Positions 1-7,538 of a stretch of DNA of 26,196 bases are shown here, in pieces. Origin of the DNA: JAICLK01 sp035478715. GTDB taxonomy: Bacteria > Patescibacteriota > Saccharimonadia > Saccharimonadales > UBA4665. The stretch lies in contig DATIJK010000096.1 in the NCBI GenBank assembly GCA_035478715.1, positions 1 through 26,196 on the forward strand. The letters are read 5' to 3'. A model generated the notes under the pieces. It was not told the origin of the DNA. It worked only from the letters and a program-made list of their open reading frames with translations, and made no database searches. The number at the start of each line of letters is the position of its first letter. The first letter of the stretch is position 1. Both the position numbers and the translations under genes were made by a program.

Positions 1-1727
1 ATACGGTGTACTTTCTTGAACCCGGGCTGCACGTTGGAAGTATGTATGGGTTGACAGACGACGCGTTCGTCGGTGGACGAGCTAACGGCGTCGGCACTAC
101 GCTTGACGGGAATTACGCACGCGATTGGGCCATCGATGGCTACGACGACCCGGGCTACACAGCAACCAACGTCACTTTGAAATACCTGACCGTTCAACAC
201 TATAATCCGCCCGAAGACCACAACGCGCTCAATCAGGGCGGCGATCCCAATTTCAATGTTTACAACTCTACGATCATCCAAAACGCTCCTGGCGGCGGCC
301 TGTTCCTGGCCACCGACAGCACGGTCAAGAACACCTGCATGACGCAGAATGGGCAGTACGGTTTCCAGTCTGCCGAAACTATCAAGAAAGATTCGCTTAC
401 CCAAGGCCCATACAATCTTCATATCGAAAACAACGAGATCAGCTACAACGACACGTGTAATTTGGCCGGACCATTGAACAACGCGGCGCTTGGCTGGGTA
501 AACTACAACCCGGTTCCCCCGCAATATTATGATAACGTGCACTGCGACGGCTTGCCGGGTGATGGCAACCAGGGCGGGTTCAAACTGTGGCAGACGAATG
601 GCGTCACTGTAAAAAATAATTGGATCCATCATAACTGGGGCACGGGTATCTGGGCTGATACTAATAACGCCAATCTTACAATCGACTCGAATACAATTAC
701 CTATAACGACGGCCCGGCAATAAGTATCGAGACAACCTATAATTTTTCGATAACCAACAATTACATGGAACAGAACGATATCGCCGAAGCACTGACCAAT
801 ACCGGGTTCCCGAGCCCGGCGGTCTGGATTTCCGAATCCGGCTCGGATACCCAGTTTGGCGGCATACCGGCTTGTTCAGAGCCGTCCTGTGCAAGCCAGC
901 CTTCGTACCCGACGCAATCGGTCGTACAAAATAATACGATGGTCGATAACGGTGGCGGCGTATTCCTATGGCAGAATTCCAACCGCTATTGCGGTGCGCC
1001 AATTGACGGGACGTGCGACCTTATCATGGGCGGAGAAGCGGCCGGCACTGTCACTATGGCGCATTGCAATGCCAACTTGCCGAGCGTCTCGCTTAATACG
1101 AATACGTATGTCGGTACGACCGGCGGTACACCATCGCTGGATTGGATCGATGCCTGCTATTGGAAAACCGAAAATGTCGATATTTCAAATAACGAAATCG
1201 ATCTGAACCCGTCACATGTACTAGGATGTACACCGGCGATTTGGGAAGCATGCGGCTATGACGGCGTTTATAGTGAATACGGCGGTGCGCCGTTCTCTGG
1301 CACGCAGCCTTGGATGATCCCCACAGCCATCACCTTCTGGCAGAACAACCACTGGCATAATAACGTTTACCACGGCCCTACCCTGTTTAACGCCTATAAC
1401 CAGGGATCCGGCGACAATCCGTTGACGTGGGCGCAATGGACCGGTCCGGTCGCCAATGGAGACAAATGCTCGAATGCCGGTGAACGCCAAAGCGGCTACT
1501 GCACCGGCCCGTTCGGCCAGGATGCTGGCAGTACGTATGACGCGACGCCGTTGCAGGGCACGAAAGTGGGCGACTTTAACAACGACAGCGCTGTAAATAT
1601 CACTGACCTGTCGATGTTACTCACCGCATACAACACTAGCAACTCAACGATACTTACCAATCTGAACCGTACCGGCAAAGTCGATATCACTTGCCTATCG
1701 ATTTTCCTCACCCATTGGGGCACATAA
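1..1727 (+). CDS. Secreted right-handed parallel beta-helix protein with C-terminal dockerin-like domain (5' partial)
   Basis: The reading frame is open to the left window edge and the first residues (YFLEPGLHVGS) read like the inside of a protein, so the true start lies upstream; the GTG at 6 is probably not the start. The bulk carries Asn/Gly-rich turns of the type 'NNxIxxNxGxGIxxxxxNxTIDSNTI', the hallmark of right-handed beta-helix folds used by polysaccharide lyases, hydrolases and adhesins. Cysteines are fairly frequent, which fits an exported protein. Residues about 522-573 form a dockerin-like tail: GDFNNDSAVNITDLS is a good calcium-loop repeat, while the second repeat reads VDITCLSIFLTHWG, with Cys where Asp is expected. 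The stop is one base before the ATG of the next gene, so the two are probably cotranscribed. A substrate cannot be named from sequence alone. Confidence 0.8.
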   Translation, partial: TVYFLEPGLHVGSMYGLTDDAFVGGRANGVGTTLDGNYARDWAIDGYDDPGYTATNVTLKYLTVQHYNPPEDHNALNQGGDPNFNVYNSTIIQNAPGGGLFLATDSTVKNTCMTQNGQYGFQSAETIKKDSLTQGPYNLHIENNEISYNDTCNLAGPLNNAALGWVNYNPVPPQYYDNVHCDGLPGDGNQGGFKLWQTNGVTVKNNWIHHNWGTGIWADTNNANLTIDSNTITYNDGPAISIETTYNFSITNNYMEQNDIAEALTNTGFPSPAVWISESGSDTQFGGIPACSEPSCASQPSYPTQSVVQNNTMVDNGGGVFLWQNSNRYCGAPIDGTCDLIMGGEAAGTVTMAHCNANLPSVSLNTNTYVGTTGGTPSLDWIDACYWKTENVDISNNEIDLNPSHVLGCTPAIWEACGYDGVYSEYGGAPFSGTQPWMIPTAITFWQNNHWHNNVYHGPTLFNAYNQGSGDNPLTWAQWTGPVANGDKCSNAGERQSGYCTGPFGQDAGSTYDATPLQGTKVGDFNNDSAVNITDLSMLLTAYNTSNSTILTNLNRTGKVDITCLSIFLTHWGT

Positions 1728-1728
1728 C

Positions 1729-4080
1729 ATGAGAAGTCGTAAATTTCTGGCTAAAATTGACGCGAAGCGCGTTAGATTAATTGTTTTGTCAGTAATTCCG
1801 GTATTCATACTGTCTGGTGTTATCGGAATCTCGCTATTGCCGAAATCACGCGCTGCTACCTGCAGCCACGCGGCCGCTCCTTTTTGCTGGCCGACATCAG
1901 TCAGTGCAAATGGCCGCTACCTGCTTGATCAGACTGGTGCGCCGTACCAGATCGTTGGCGACTCGCCGCACAGCCTATTTTATAATCTGACCGAAGCTCA
2001 GGCGGATACGTACTTTGCCAACCGCCAATCATACGGCATCAACTCGGTGTGGATCGAGCTGATGTGCGGCACATATGTAGGATGCGCGACTGATTATCCA
2101 AACGCCCACACATATGACGGGTTGAATCCTTTCACTACTGTTGGATCCGATATCTTTACGCCGAATCCGGCTTTCTTCCAGCGCGTAGACGACATGGTAA
2201 ATCTGGCTGCAAATCATGGAATTACCGTATTCTTTGACCTATCCGAGACAGGCGGCTGGATGTCGCAGATCGACCAGAACGGTACCACCAACAACTTCAA
2301 TCTTGGCGCTTACATTGGCAATCGATATAAGAATTTTCCGAATATCATCTATTTGTCAGGCAACGATTACCAGACGTGGAATGTCGCTACCGACGACGCC
2401 AATATGCGTGCGATAGCAAACGGTGTCAAATCGGTAGATCCCAACCGCATCCAAACCGTCGAGCTCAACTATCAGGTTTCAAATTCGCTCGACAATCAAA
2501 ACTGGGCCTCTATCATCAAGTTAAACTTCACGTACACTTACAGGCCCACGTACGCCGAAGTGTTAGCTGGCTACAATCAGACACCGACAATACCGGATTT
2601 CATGGGCGAGGCAAATTACGAAAATGAGTCGATCAACATTTCGCCCGATATCCCATACACGGAACGGCTGCAGGAATACTGGACCATGACGTCTGGCGCC
2701 ACCGGCCAATTGTATGGCAATCACGATACATGGGCCGACGGTACGAACTGGGCATACGAATCGACCCACCTGGATACGCCGCGGGTGGCGGAACTTAAAA
2801 TCATGGCCGATTTCTTTAATTCGATAGCCTGGTACAATTTGGTCCCAGACCAGAACCATACGTTCGTGACGGCCGGCTATGGCACGTTTTCCGCGACGAC
2901 AATGGACATCACGACTAACGATTATGTGACAGCAGCGATCACGCCGGACCGTTCGCTCGGTGTCGCCTATTTGCCCAGCAACCATACAATTACTGTTGAT
3001 ATGTCGAAACTTGGCGGCCAGACGACTGCCCGGTGGTTTGACCCGACTTCGGGTAGTTATGTCACTATCGGATCACTTGCTAATTCTGGCACGCACCAGT
3101 TCGTTTCGCCGCCAGCGCACAGTGACGGGCACGATGACTGGGTGCTTATTTTGCAGGCTAGTGCGACGCCAGACTCGACGCCGCCTTCAACGCCTACGAA
3201 TCTTACCAGTACGACAGTTTCAGGTTCTGCTATCGGCTTGTCGTGGGCTGCATCGACCGATAATGTCGGCGTCGACCATTATCAGATTTATCGGAATGGA
3301 ACCGCTATCGGCACCAGCGCATCGAATTCGTATACCGACAACACGGTTTCAGCCGGCAGCAGTTACACCTACACCGTAAAAGCATTCGATTTGACGGGTA
3401 ATGCTTCGTCCGCGTCATCCGGTTTAATTGTGACCATTCCTAACACAATTACGATCGGTGAGACTAACGCATTATCAACCGGCGACAATGGCAATGCGGG
3501 ATTCTTACTGGCCCAGAAAGCTACCTTGTCGCAGAGCGCAAAAATACTCAGTCTATCATTCTATACCACGAACGGAACCGGAAAATTACGGTTGGGAATC
3601 TACGATTCGACCGGAACATCGGGCGGACCTGGCGCACTGAAAGCACAAACTGCCGAAATCACGCCGGCAGCCGGCTGGAACACGGCCAACGTAACATCAC
3701 AGGTGACATTGAGCCCTGGAACATACTGGCTCGCCTATACACCATCAGATAACAATCTGGCGTTTGTTAAAGGCACTGATGCATCGTCGTCAACGGTATT
3801 ATGCGGGTTTACTTACGGAGCGCTGCCGGCCAGTTTTTGCAGCCCGACGCAGACTGACGCTGCACACTGGTCTTTTTATGCGACGCTCGATACCGGCAGT
3901 GCCGGCGGTACAACTAAGACAGGCGATCTGAATAATGATAACTCAGTCAACATTACCGACCTGTCGATCCTGCTGACAGCTTGGGGCACAACCAATTCCG
4001 CAATTACCACGAACCTTGGCACTACGGGCACAATCAATATCACATGCCTTTCGATATTGCTCAGCCACTGGGGCACATAA
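1729..4080 (+). CDS. Secreted apiosidase-like (DUF4038) glycoside hydrolase-type protein with FN3 and dockerin-like domains
   Basis: 783 aa. An N-terminal hydrophobic segment (about residues 17-37, then SRA-A) is a signal peptide or anchor. Residues about 58-370 match the DUF4038/apiosidase-like TIM barrel: 'GRYLLDQTGAPYQIVGDSPHSLFYNL', then SGND (D213) and FMGEANYE (E294), which sit where this superfamily has its acid/base and nucleophile. Residues about 385-475 resemble the 'putative collagen-binding' C-terminal beta domain that often follows DUF4038, about 483-573 is a fibronectin type III domain, and about 576-722 is an unassigned beta-sandwich. The tail 732-783 is dockerin-like: first loop DLNNDNSVNITD intact, second loop degenerate (INITCLS). 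It starts 1 nt after the upstream stop, without a clear Shine-Dalgarno, suggesting reinitiation. Likely acts on glycans at the cell surface; the substrate is unknown. Confidence 0.82.
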   Translation: MRSRKFLAKIDAKRVRLIVLSVIPVFILSGVIGISLLPKSRAATCSHAAAPFCWPTSVSANGRYLLDQTGAPYQIVGDSPHSLFYNLTEAQADTYFANRQSYGINSVWIELMCGTYVGCATDYPNAHTYDGLNPFTTVGSDIFTPNPAFFQRVDDMVNLAANHGITVFFDLSETGGWMSQIDQNGTTNNFNLGAYIGNRYKNFPNIIYLSGNDYQTWNVATDDANMRAIANGVKSVDPNRIQTVELNYQVSNSLDNQNWASIIKLNFTYTYRPTYAEVLAGYNQTPTIPDFMGEANYENESINISPDIPYTERLQEYWTMTSGATGQLYGNHDTWADGTNWAYESTHLDTPRVAELKIMADFFNSIAWYNLVPDQNHTFVTAGYGTFSATTMDITTNDYVTAAITPDRSLGVAYLPSNHTITVDMSKLGGQTTARWFDPTSGSYVTIGSLANSGTHQFVSPPAHSDGHDDWVLILQASATPDSTPPSTPTNLTSTTVSGSAIGLSWAASTDNVGVDHYQIYRNGTAIGTSASNSYTDNTVSAGSSYTYTVKAFDLTGNASSASSGLIVTIPNTITIGETNALSTGDNGNAGFLLAQKATLSQSAKILSLSFYTTNGTGKLRLGIYDSTGTSGGPGALKAQTAEITPAAGWNTANVTSQVTLSPGTYWLAYTPSDNNLAFVKGTDASSSTVLCGFTYGALPASFCSPTQTDAAHWSFYATLDTGSAGGTTKTGDLNNDNSVNITDLSILLTAWGTTNSAITTNLGTTGTINITCLSILLSHWGT

Positions 4081-4123
4081 TAATAAAGTATAAAAAAACA
4101 AACTTACAAAAATCTCATCTGTA

Positions 4124-4138
4124 AAAGGACTGTCCTTT
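4124..4138. repeat. Short perfect dyad AAAGGAC-T-GTCCTTT
   Basis: Seven-base arms around one central base, about 45 nt after the stop of the apiosidase-like gene. It has no T-tract of terminator quality, so it could be an operator or the stem of a weak terminator. Confidence 0.5.
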
Positions 4139-4156
4139 GGATAAACTTTGGATAAA
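4136..4156 (+). repeat. Tandem direct repeat TTTGGATAAA
   Basis: Two exact copies of TTTGGATAAA at 4136-4145 and 4147-4156, one base apart, directly following the dyad at 4124-4138. The 11-nt period is one helical turn, compatible with protein binding to one face. No gene starts next to it. Confidence 0.5.
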
Positions 4157-4196
4157 TTGAAATCTGGTTATGTGTAATTTTTGTTGTGCAGAAATG

Positions 4197-4766
4197 CTAA
4201 ACCAGGGTGAAAGCTGCGGCGGCGGACATCGCCGGGTAGGAGCCGATTATCAAAGCCACGACAAGCGTTTTGTTCCAGCCGGGGAAATTGTTGAACAATA
4301 CAAGCCCGAGAAATTCTACCACCAGAGCGATTGCGTATAGAAACATGATTTTTTTGAAAATATACCAAAAAGCGTTCCCTTTGATGTATTTGTTGTCGTA
4401 TTTGAAGATCAGGATGCCGACCATCACCAGGATAAAAATCAGGATGCCAATAGCGTTACGCATCGGCAGTTTTTCGGCTAGCAGCACGCTTCCGCCCAAT
4501 GCCTGCCCTAACCCGACGCCGACGAACGCGCCGGCCACACCGCGCGAAAATTCCATCACTTGGGATTTCTTAACCGTAAATTCACCGACTTGCACCAAAG
4601 ATTTCTCGATGTGCTTTTCTTCTTTCTCGATCTTTGATTCTTCTTTTTCGATGCGCTTGACCTGGGCCTCTTGCTTGGCAAGGACCTTCTCAACCTTTTC
4701 TTCGATATGTTCCAGTTTGTTGAGTTTTGCGTTTATGTTATCAAGCTTTACGCTTGCATCAGCCAT
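4197..4766 (-). CDS. Coiled-coil membrane protein with four predicted transmembrane helices
   Basis: 189 aa. Residues about 5-58 are a charged coiled coil (EEKVEKVLAKQEAQVKRIEKEE...). Four hydrophobic segments follow at about 76-97, 104-121, 138-158 and 167-188. The C-terminal part resembles DUF2391-type small membrane proteins of Patescibacteria, but I cannot assign the family firmly. The topology suggests a cytosolic or periplasmic coiled coil on a membrane bundle, perhaps a scaffold. The start is supported by an extended -10 (TG-G-TAAAAT) at 4773-4778 whose last base is 7 nt before the ATG, giving a leaderless transcript. The opposite strand is also open here, as expected of the skewed coiled-coil codons, and is not a gene. 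Confidence 0.75.
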   Translation of the reverse strand: MADASVKLDNINAKLNKLEHIEEKVEKVLAKQEAQVKRIEKEESKIEKEEKHIEKSLVQVGEFTVKKSQVMEFSRGVAGAFVGVGLGQALGGSVLLAEKLPMRNAIGILIFILVMVGILIFKYDNKYIKGNAFWYIFKKIMFLYAIALVVEFLGLVLFNNFPGWNKTLVVALIIGSYPAMSAAAAFTLV

Positions 4767-4772
4767 GCAGAT

Positions 4773-4778
4773 ATTTTA
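4773..4778 (-). promoter_or_regulatory. Extended -10 element (TGG-TAAAAT), leaderless promoter
   Basis: On the minus strand TG-G-TAAAAT ends 7 nt before the ATG at 4766, placing +1 on or next to the start codon. Confidence 0.6.
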
Positions 4779-4821
4779 CCATGAGCGGTTTTGCGGCAGG
4801 CAATCCCAGCCACGTGTGAAA

Positions 4822-5427
4822 TTAAATAAGTTGTAGTTCGTTTTCGGGTGTATAACCCCAAGTTGCCAGCCCCCATTTGTCGGCGTTGCTGCGGCTTAGT
4901 TGGACATCAAATGATTCCGGCGCATAAGCATGGCACGTATATGGGCTATACGCGCAGGCCGCCATGAAACTAGTTACCTCGCGGCGGTTGCCTAAACAAT
5001 ACTGTGGATAAGCAGTGACAACCGAAATGGGTAGATGCTGTAGATATGATGGATCGAACACAATATCATCCCAAGACGGCGCACTTTTTTCAACCGGAGC
5101 GATTACCTGATAACTGTGCTTAACGGGGCCATAGTCCAATTCGGTAACTTGCATTCCGGATATAAGCGATGGAAGCACGGTGTGCCGCTCGTGATATGCG
5201 AGGTAAGCGGCACCGATCCGCAGGAATTGCCGCTGCAGTGCGGCAGTAATAAACGGCGTAGTAAACGTGCACAATGTTTGACTTGCCATGACGTCATGAG
5301 AAAAATATATTCGTGATTTTCGGATTGCATTAAATGCATCCACAACAAGGTCTCCTGCATCAACGCCTAGATCCGCCAACAAGTCCTCGGCTGCTTCGGA
5401 GATTGGCATAGTAAGCATTTCCGTCAT
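4822..5427 (-). CDS. Hypothetical protein, possible Cys-His-Asp (transglutaminase/papain-like) fold
   Basis: 201 aa, not assignable to a named family by eye. The segment KHSYQVI (H104) followed after about 15 residues by DDIVFDPSYLQ (D125) resembles the His and Asp strands of transglutaminase-like and papain-fold enzymes, where an 'H-x-[WY]' strand precedes 'DPTY.Q'. C53, in a helix-like stretch (ASQTLCTFTTPFI), could be the matching nucleophile, giving Cys-His-Asp order. This is a hypothesis from motif spacing only. There is no signal peptide or membrane segment, so it is probably cytosolic. A TAATAT/AATAAT -10 lies 5-7 nt before the ATG and no Shine-Dalgarno is present. It lies 23 nt downstream of the 332-aa gene and may also be read through from it. 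Confidence 0.65.
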   Translation of the reverse strand: MTEMLTMPISEAAEDLLADLGVDAGDLVVDAFNAIRKSRIYFSHDVMASQTLCTFTTPFITAALQRQFLRIGAAYLAYHERHTVLPSLISGMQVTELDYGPVKHSYQVIAPVEKSAPSWDDIVFDPSYLQHLPISVVTAYPQYCLGNRREVTSFMAACAYSPYTCHAYAPESFDVQLSRSNADKWGLATWGYTPENELQLI

Positions 5428-5450
5428 TTGAATATTATTGCACTTTTCAA

Positions 5451-6449
5451 TTATGCCGGTGTCATGAAGCCGTTTGCTTTCAATTTTTCGAATGTGGTGA
5501 GCATGTCATCTATTGCCTGGAAGTTTGTAAACAGATCTCCAACGCCTATTTCGTCTAGTTCGGCAATGTAATATTCCGAATCATCTGCACGGGTAATCGT
5601 GACGATTCTTTCGTCACCGCAGAAAAATGATATGGAATTCTTCTGTCCGCCGGTCTCAACCACCTCAGCTGTCTCGAATGTTACCGAATCAATAATCCGC
5701 TCTGTATCTACAGGTAAAAAATCTAACGGATATTCGACATTCCAGGAGCCAGTAAAAACGGTGGCTGATTCTGAGTCTTCGATATAACCTGAGCGCGATT
5801 GTACGATACTTTTGAATTTTTTACCCAAATTGTATTTTCTCGTTCGTTCCTCTGCAGACGGTTTTTCTGTTCTGGTATCAGCGGTAGATTCGGTTGCAAC
5901 GACGTCTTCGACCGCGAAGGCGCCTGCTACATCAGCAGCCGAAGTGCTGCTACCAGGTGTACGCGATTCTGGAATAGCGGGCATCGCCGCCGGTACATAA
6001 TCGAATCGCGGTTTCAATTTGTCTTCGTGTTCCAGAGTTATTAAACCAGCCAGTATACCTGCGATGTGCCCCTCATCAACATCAAGGTCAATCGGGACTG
6101 ATCGGCTATTAAGTGCCATATATTTCGTGTCTATCATCAAGAGTGCAAGGCGAAAAAGCGATTGTTTGCCGGCGCGAAATTCTATTTCATAGTTTCGTTT
6201 ACCAGGATGTTCATCCGGATCGATGTCGTCGACATAAAAAACCACGCAATCAGGCGATTTGCCGGTAAAATTTGCTATTTTATCCAATGGGAAATCTTCG
6301 ACGTCCCAGATACCGGTCCCTTTTGGTCTGGGCGTTGGATCATCCTTAATAGTTGTTTTAGTGTGGCCGGCAATGAACGCCTCGAAAAAAGCGGCTAATT
6401 GCTCGCCGCGCATTTGTTCAATCTCAACTGTAGCTGTTGCTTGCTCCAT
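5451..6449 (-). CDS. Hypothetical two-domain protein with Ala/Pro/Ser/Thr linker
   Basis: 332 aa, unrecognised. The N-terminal part (about 1-150) is an alpha/beta-looking acidic domain with VVFYVDDIDPDEH. A low-complexity linker rich in Ala, Pro, Ser and Thr (about 153-205) follows, then a basic patch (EERTRKYNLGKKFKSIV). The C-terminal domain (about 230-332) has short strands (SISFFCGDERIVTITRADDSEYYIAEL) and a terminal helix. No signal peptide or membrane segment is seen. The start is preceded by an A/T-rich stretch with TATTAT well upstream and no Shine-Dalgarno. Function unknown. Confidence 0.68.
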   Translation of the reverse strand: MEQATATVEIEQMRGEQLAAFFEAFIAGHTKTTIKDDPTPRPKGTGIWDVEDFPLDKIANFTGKSPDCVVFYVDDIDPDEHPGKRNYEIEFRAGKQSLFRLALLMIDTKYMALNSRSVPIDLDVDEGHIAGILAGLITLEHEDKLKPRFDYVPAAMPAIPESRTPGSSTSAADVAGAFAVEDVVATESTADTRTEKPSAEERTRKYNLGKKFKSIVQSRSGYIEDSESATVFTGSWNVEYPLDFLPVDTERIIDSVTFETAEVVETGGQKNSISFFCGDERIVTITRADDSEYYIAELDEIGVGDLFTNFQAIDDMLTTFEKLKANGFMTPA

Positions 6450-6553
6450 AACATCAAACCGGATAATTTGACATATAATACCATAAAATAATAATAAAGT
6501 CTAGTTATTTTACTGATATGAACATGCAGAAACTCTTTTGTTTTTCGCAATTA

Positions 6554-6582
6554 TAAAAAGCGCCCGATCGAAACCGGACGCT
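6554..6582 (-). terminator. Intrinsic terminator of the 91-aa secreted-protein gene
   Basis: On the minus strand, stem AGCGTCCG/CGGGCGCT (8 bp with one G-U, plus positions 6575-6582 and 6559-6566), loop of 8 nt, then a run of five T. It lies about 20 nt after the stop at 6603. Confidence 0.82.
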
Positions 6583-6602
6583 CTAATTAGAAACTACTAT
6601 CG

Positions 6603-6878
6603 TTAACCGTTACCCTTGCCGTATCCGTGTCCGATGCTGTGCTCGTATGCGCTGACACACTGGCCTTGATTCTTGAACCCGAGTGCTTGCCAGCCGCCAT
6701 TCTTACATGCTTCTTTGCTGGTTGGAACGGTCGGATCGGAAGTGGGCGTGAATTGCTGTGCGGCCGCAAAACCGGCCGAACCGACAATCGCGACTGTTGA
6801 CGCGCCCGCAAAGCCAAGCATTAGCTTCTTTACAGGGGTCAATTTATTAATGTTTGGTAGTTGGAAGTTTCTTGCCAT
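6603..6878 (-). CDS. Small secreted protein, GHGYG family paralogue 1
   Basis: 91 aa. A basic N-terminus and hydrophobic core (about 17-40, ending GFAAA) form a signal peptide. The mature part is about 50 residues: CKNGGWQALGFKNQGQCVSA followed by GHGYGKGNG. The CKNGGW...FKNQGQCVS motif is known from small exported proteins of Actinobacteria and other Gram-positives; the two Cys probably pair. Two paralogues lie at 7025-7348 and 8356-8700. A strong Shine-Dalgarno (AGGAGGG) precedes the ATG, and the same AGGAGGGCCTATG start region is found in paralogue 2. Upstream lies a DnaA-box-like site. Molecular function is unknown. Confidence 0.82.
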   Translation of the reverse strand: MARNFQLPNINKLTPVKKLMLGFAGASTVAIVGSAGFAAAQQFTPTSDPTVPTSKEACKNGGWQALGFKNQGQCVSAYEHSIGHGYGKGNG

Positions 6879-6906
6879 AGGCCCTCCTTCGTTTAACTAC
6901 CATACC

Positions 6907-6912
6907 ATGGTA
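6907..6912 (-). promoter_or_regulatory. Candidate -10 (TACCAT) of GHGYG paralogue 1
   Basis: A weak hexamer, 4 of 6 matching TATAAT. It is proposed because it sits 40 nt from the GTGGATAA site, the same spacing as in the two paralogues, and gives a leader of about 21 nt containing the Shine-Dalgarno. Confidence 0.35.
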
Positions 6913-6952
6913 GCACTGGCTCCAAGCGGAATGATACAGCGCATGCGAAAAG

Positions 6953-6960
6953 TTATCCAC
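6953..6960 (-). promoter_or_regulatory. DnaA-box-like site (CGTGGATAA) upstream of GHGYG paralogue 1
   Basis: TTATCCAC on plus, read CGTGGATAA towards the gene, 75 nt before the ATG. One of three such sites with near-identical spacing before the three paralogues. Confidence 0.5.
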
Positions 6961-6967
6961 GGACGCA

Positions 6968-6995
6968 ATAAAAGCGCCCCCGTTAGGTGGCGCTT
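6968..6995 (-). terminator. Intrinsic terminator of GHGYG paralogue 2
   Basis: On the minus strand AAGCGCC/GGCGCTT with two further C-G pairs after one mismatch, then TTTTATTG. It lies about 30 nt after the stop at 7025. Confidence 0.75.
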
Positions 6996-7024
6996 GTGGA
7001 TGTTACAACAAAAATTCGGAACTT

Positions 7025-7348
7025 TTAGAAAATATTATTGATAACGGTTTCGATGAAATTATTGTCGCCGCTGACGTTGTTGGTTACGGTCGTGGTAACG
7101 GTGTTCGTGTTGCCATACCCGTGTCCCTTGCCCTGGTTTAATGCGCTGACGCACTGTCCCAAGTTCTTGTAACCAAGCTCCTGGAAATGGTCTTTGCAAA
7201 ACGCGACTATCGCGGGGTTGCCGTTACCATTTGACGGATTCGGTGCAGCAGCAGCAAATCCGGCCGCGCCGACTACCGCGGCGACTGATGCGCCAGCAAA
7301 GCCAAGCACCAGCTTGTTCGTCTTAAGTTTCTGAGAAAATCTAATCAT
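7025..7348 (-). CDS. Small secreted protein, GHGYG family paralogue 2
   Basis: 107 aa from the ATG at 7348, chosen because AGGAGGG stands directly upstream; the frame is open further upstream but that extension lacks a signal peptide and crosses the promoter. Signal peptide about 10-35 (LVLGFAGASVAAVVGAAGFAAA). The mature part holds CKDHFQELGYKNLGQCVSAL and GKGHGYG, matching paralogue 1 at the Cys pair, LG[YF]KN.GQCVSA and GHGYG. Unlike the others it ends in an Asn/Thr/Val-rich extension (NTVTTTVTNNVSGDNN...) of about 28 residues that could form beta-strands. Its leader carries a TATAAT -10 and an upstream GTGGATAA site. Function unknown. Confidence 0.82.
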   Translation of the reverse strand: MIRFSQKLKTNKLVLGFAGASVAAVVGAAGFAAAAPNPSNGNGNPAIVAFCKDHFQELGYKNLGQCVSALNQGKGHGYGNTNTVTTTVTNNVSGDNNFIETVINNIF

Positions 7349-7373
7349 AGGCCCTCCTAAATTTAAAACCTTA

Positions 7374-7379
7374 ATTATA
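7374..7379 (-). promoter_or_regulatory. -10 element TATAAT of GHGYG paralogue 2
   Basis: Perfect TATAAT on the minus strand, predicting a start of transcription near 7367 and a leader of about 19 nt containing the Shine-Dalgarno. Confidence 0.65.
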
Positions 7380-7418
7380 AAGCTTATGTCACGCATTTGC
7401 CCGGGAACATGGTTGCGC

Positions 7419-7426
7419 TTATCCAC
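7419..7426 (-). promoter_or_regulatory. DnaA-box-like site (CGTGGATAA) upstream of GHGYG paralogue 2
   Basis: TTATCCAC on plus, exactly 39 nt upstream of the TATAAT at 7374-7379, and 71 nt before the ATG. Confidence 0.55.
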
Positions 7427-7522
7427 GTTTTTGAAAGCCGAACCCCAAGCAAACCTTGTCAAATTTCCGCAGTAAATAACGCTACGCGCCCTTTTGAATG
7501 TGGAAAAATCAGATAAAAATGT

Positions 7523-7528
7523 TATAAT
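7523..7528 (+). promoter_or_regulatory. -10 element TATAAT, short-leader promoter
   Basis: TATAAT (overlapped by TAATAT at 7525-7530) with its end 9-11 nt before the ATG at 7539; no Shine-Dalgarno fits between. Confidence 0.6.
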
Positions 7529-7538
7529 ATTTTTTAAC

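Noticed and set aside
697..1490. Several open frames of 70-116 codons on both strands inside the beta-helix gene
   Set aside because: They overlap a well-supported coding frame with protein motifs, have no start signals and encode Arg/Ser-rich nonsense.
4270..4836. 188-codon plus-strand frame opposite the coiled-coil membrane protein
   Set aside because: Coiled-coil codons often leave the opposite strand open; the translation is Ser/Thr/Phe-rich without domains, and the minus strand has a good promoter and clear topology.
5003..5011. Perfect DnaA-box-like TGTGGATAA
   Set aside because: It lies within a coding region with no promoter at the expected spacing; likely chance.
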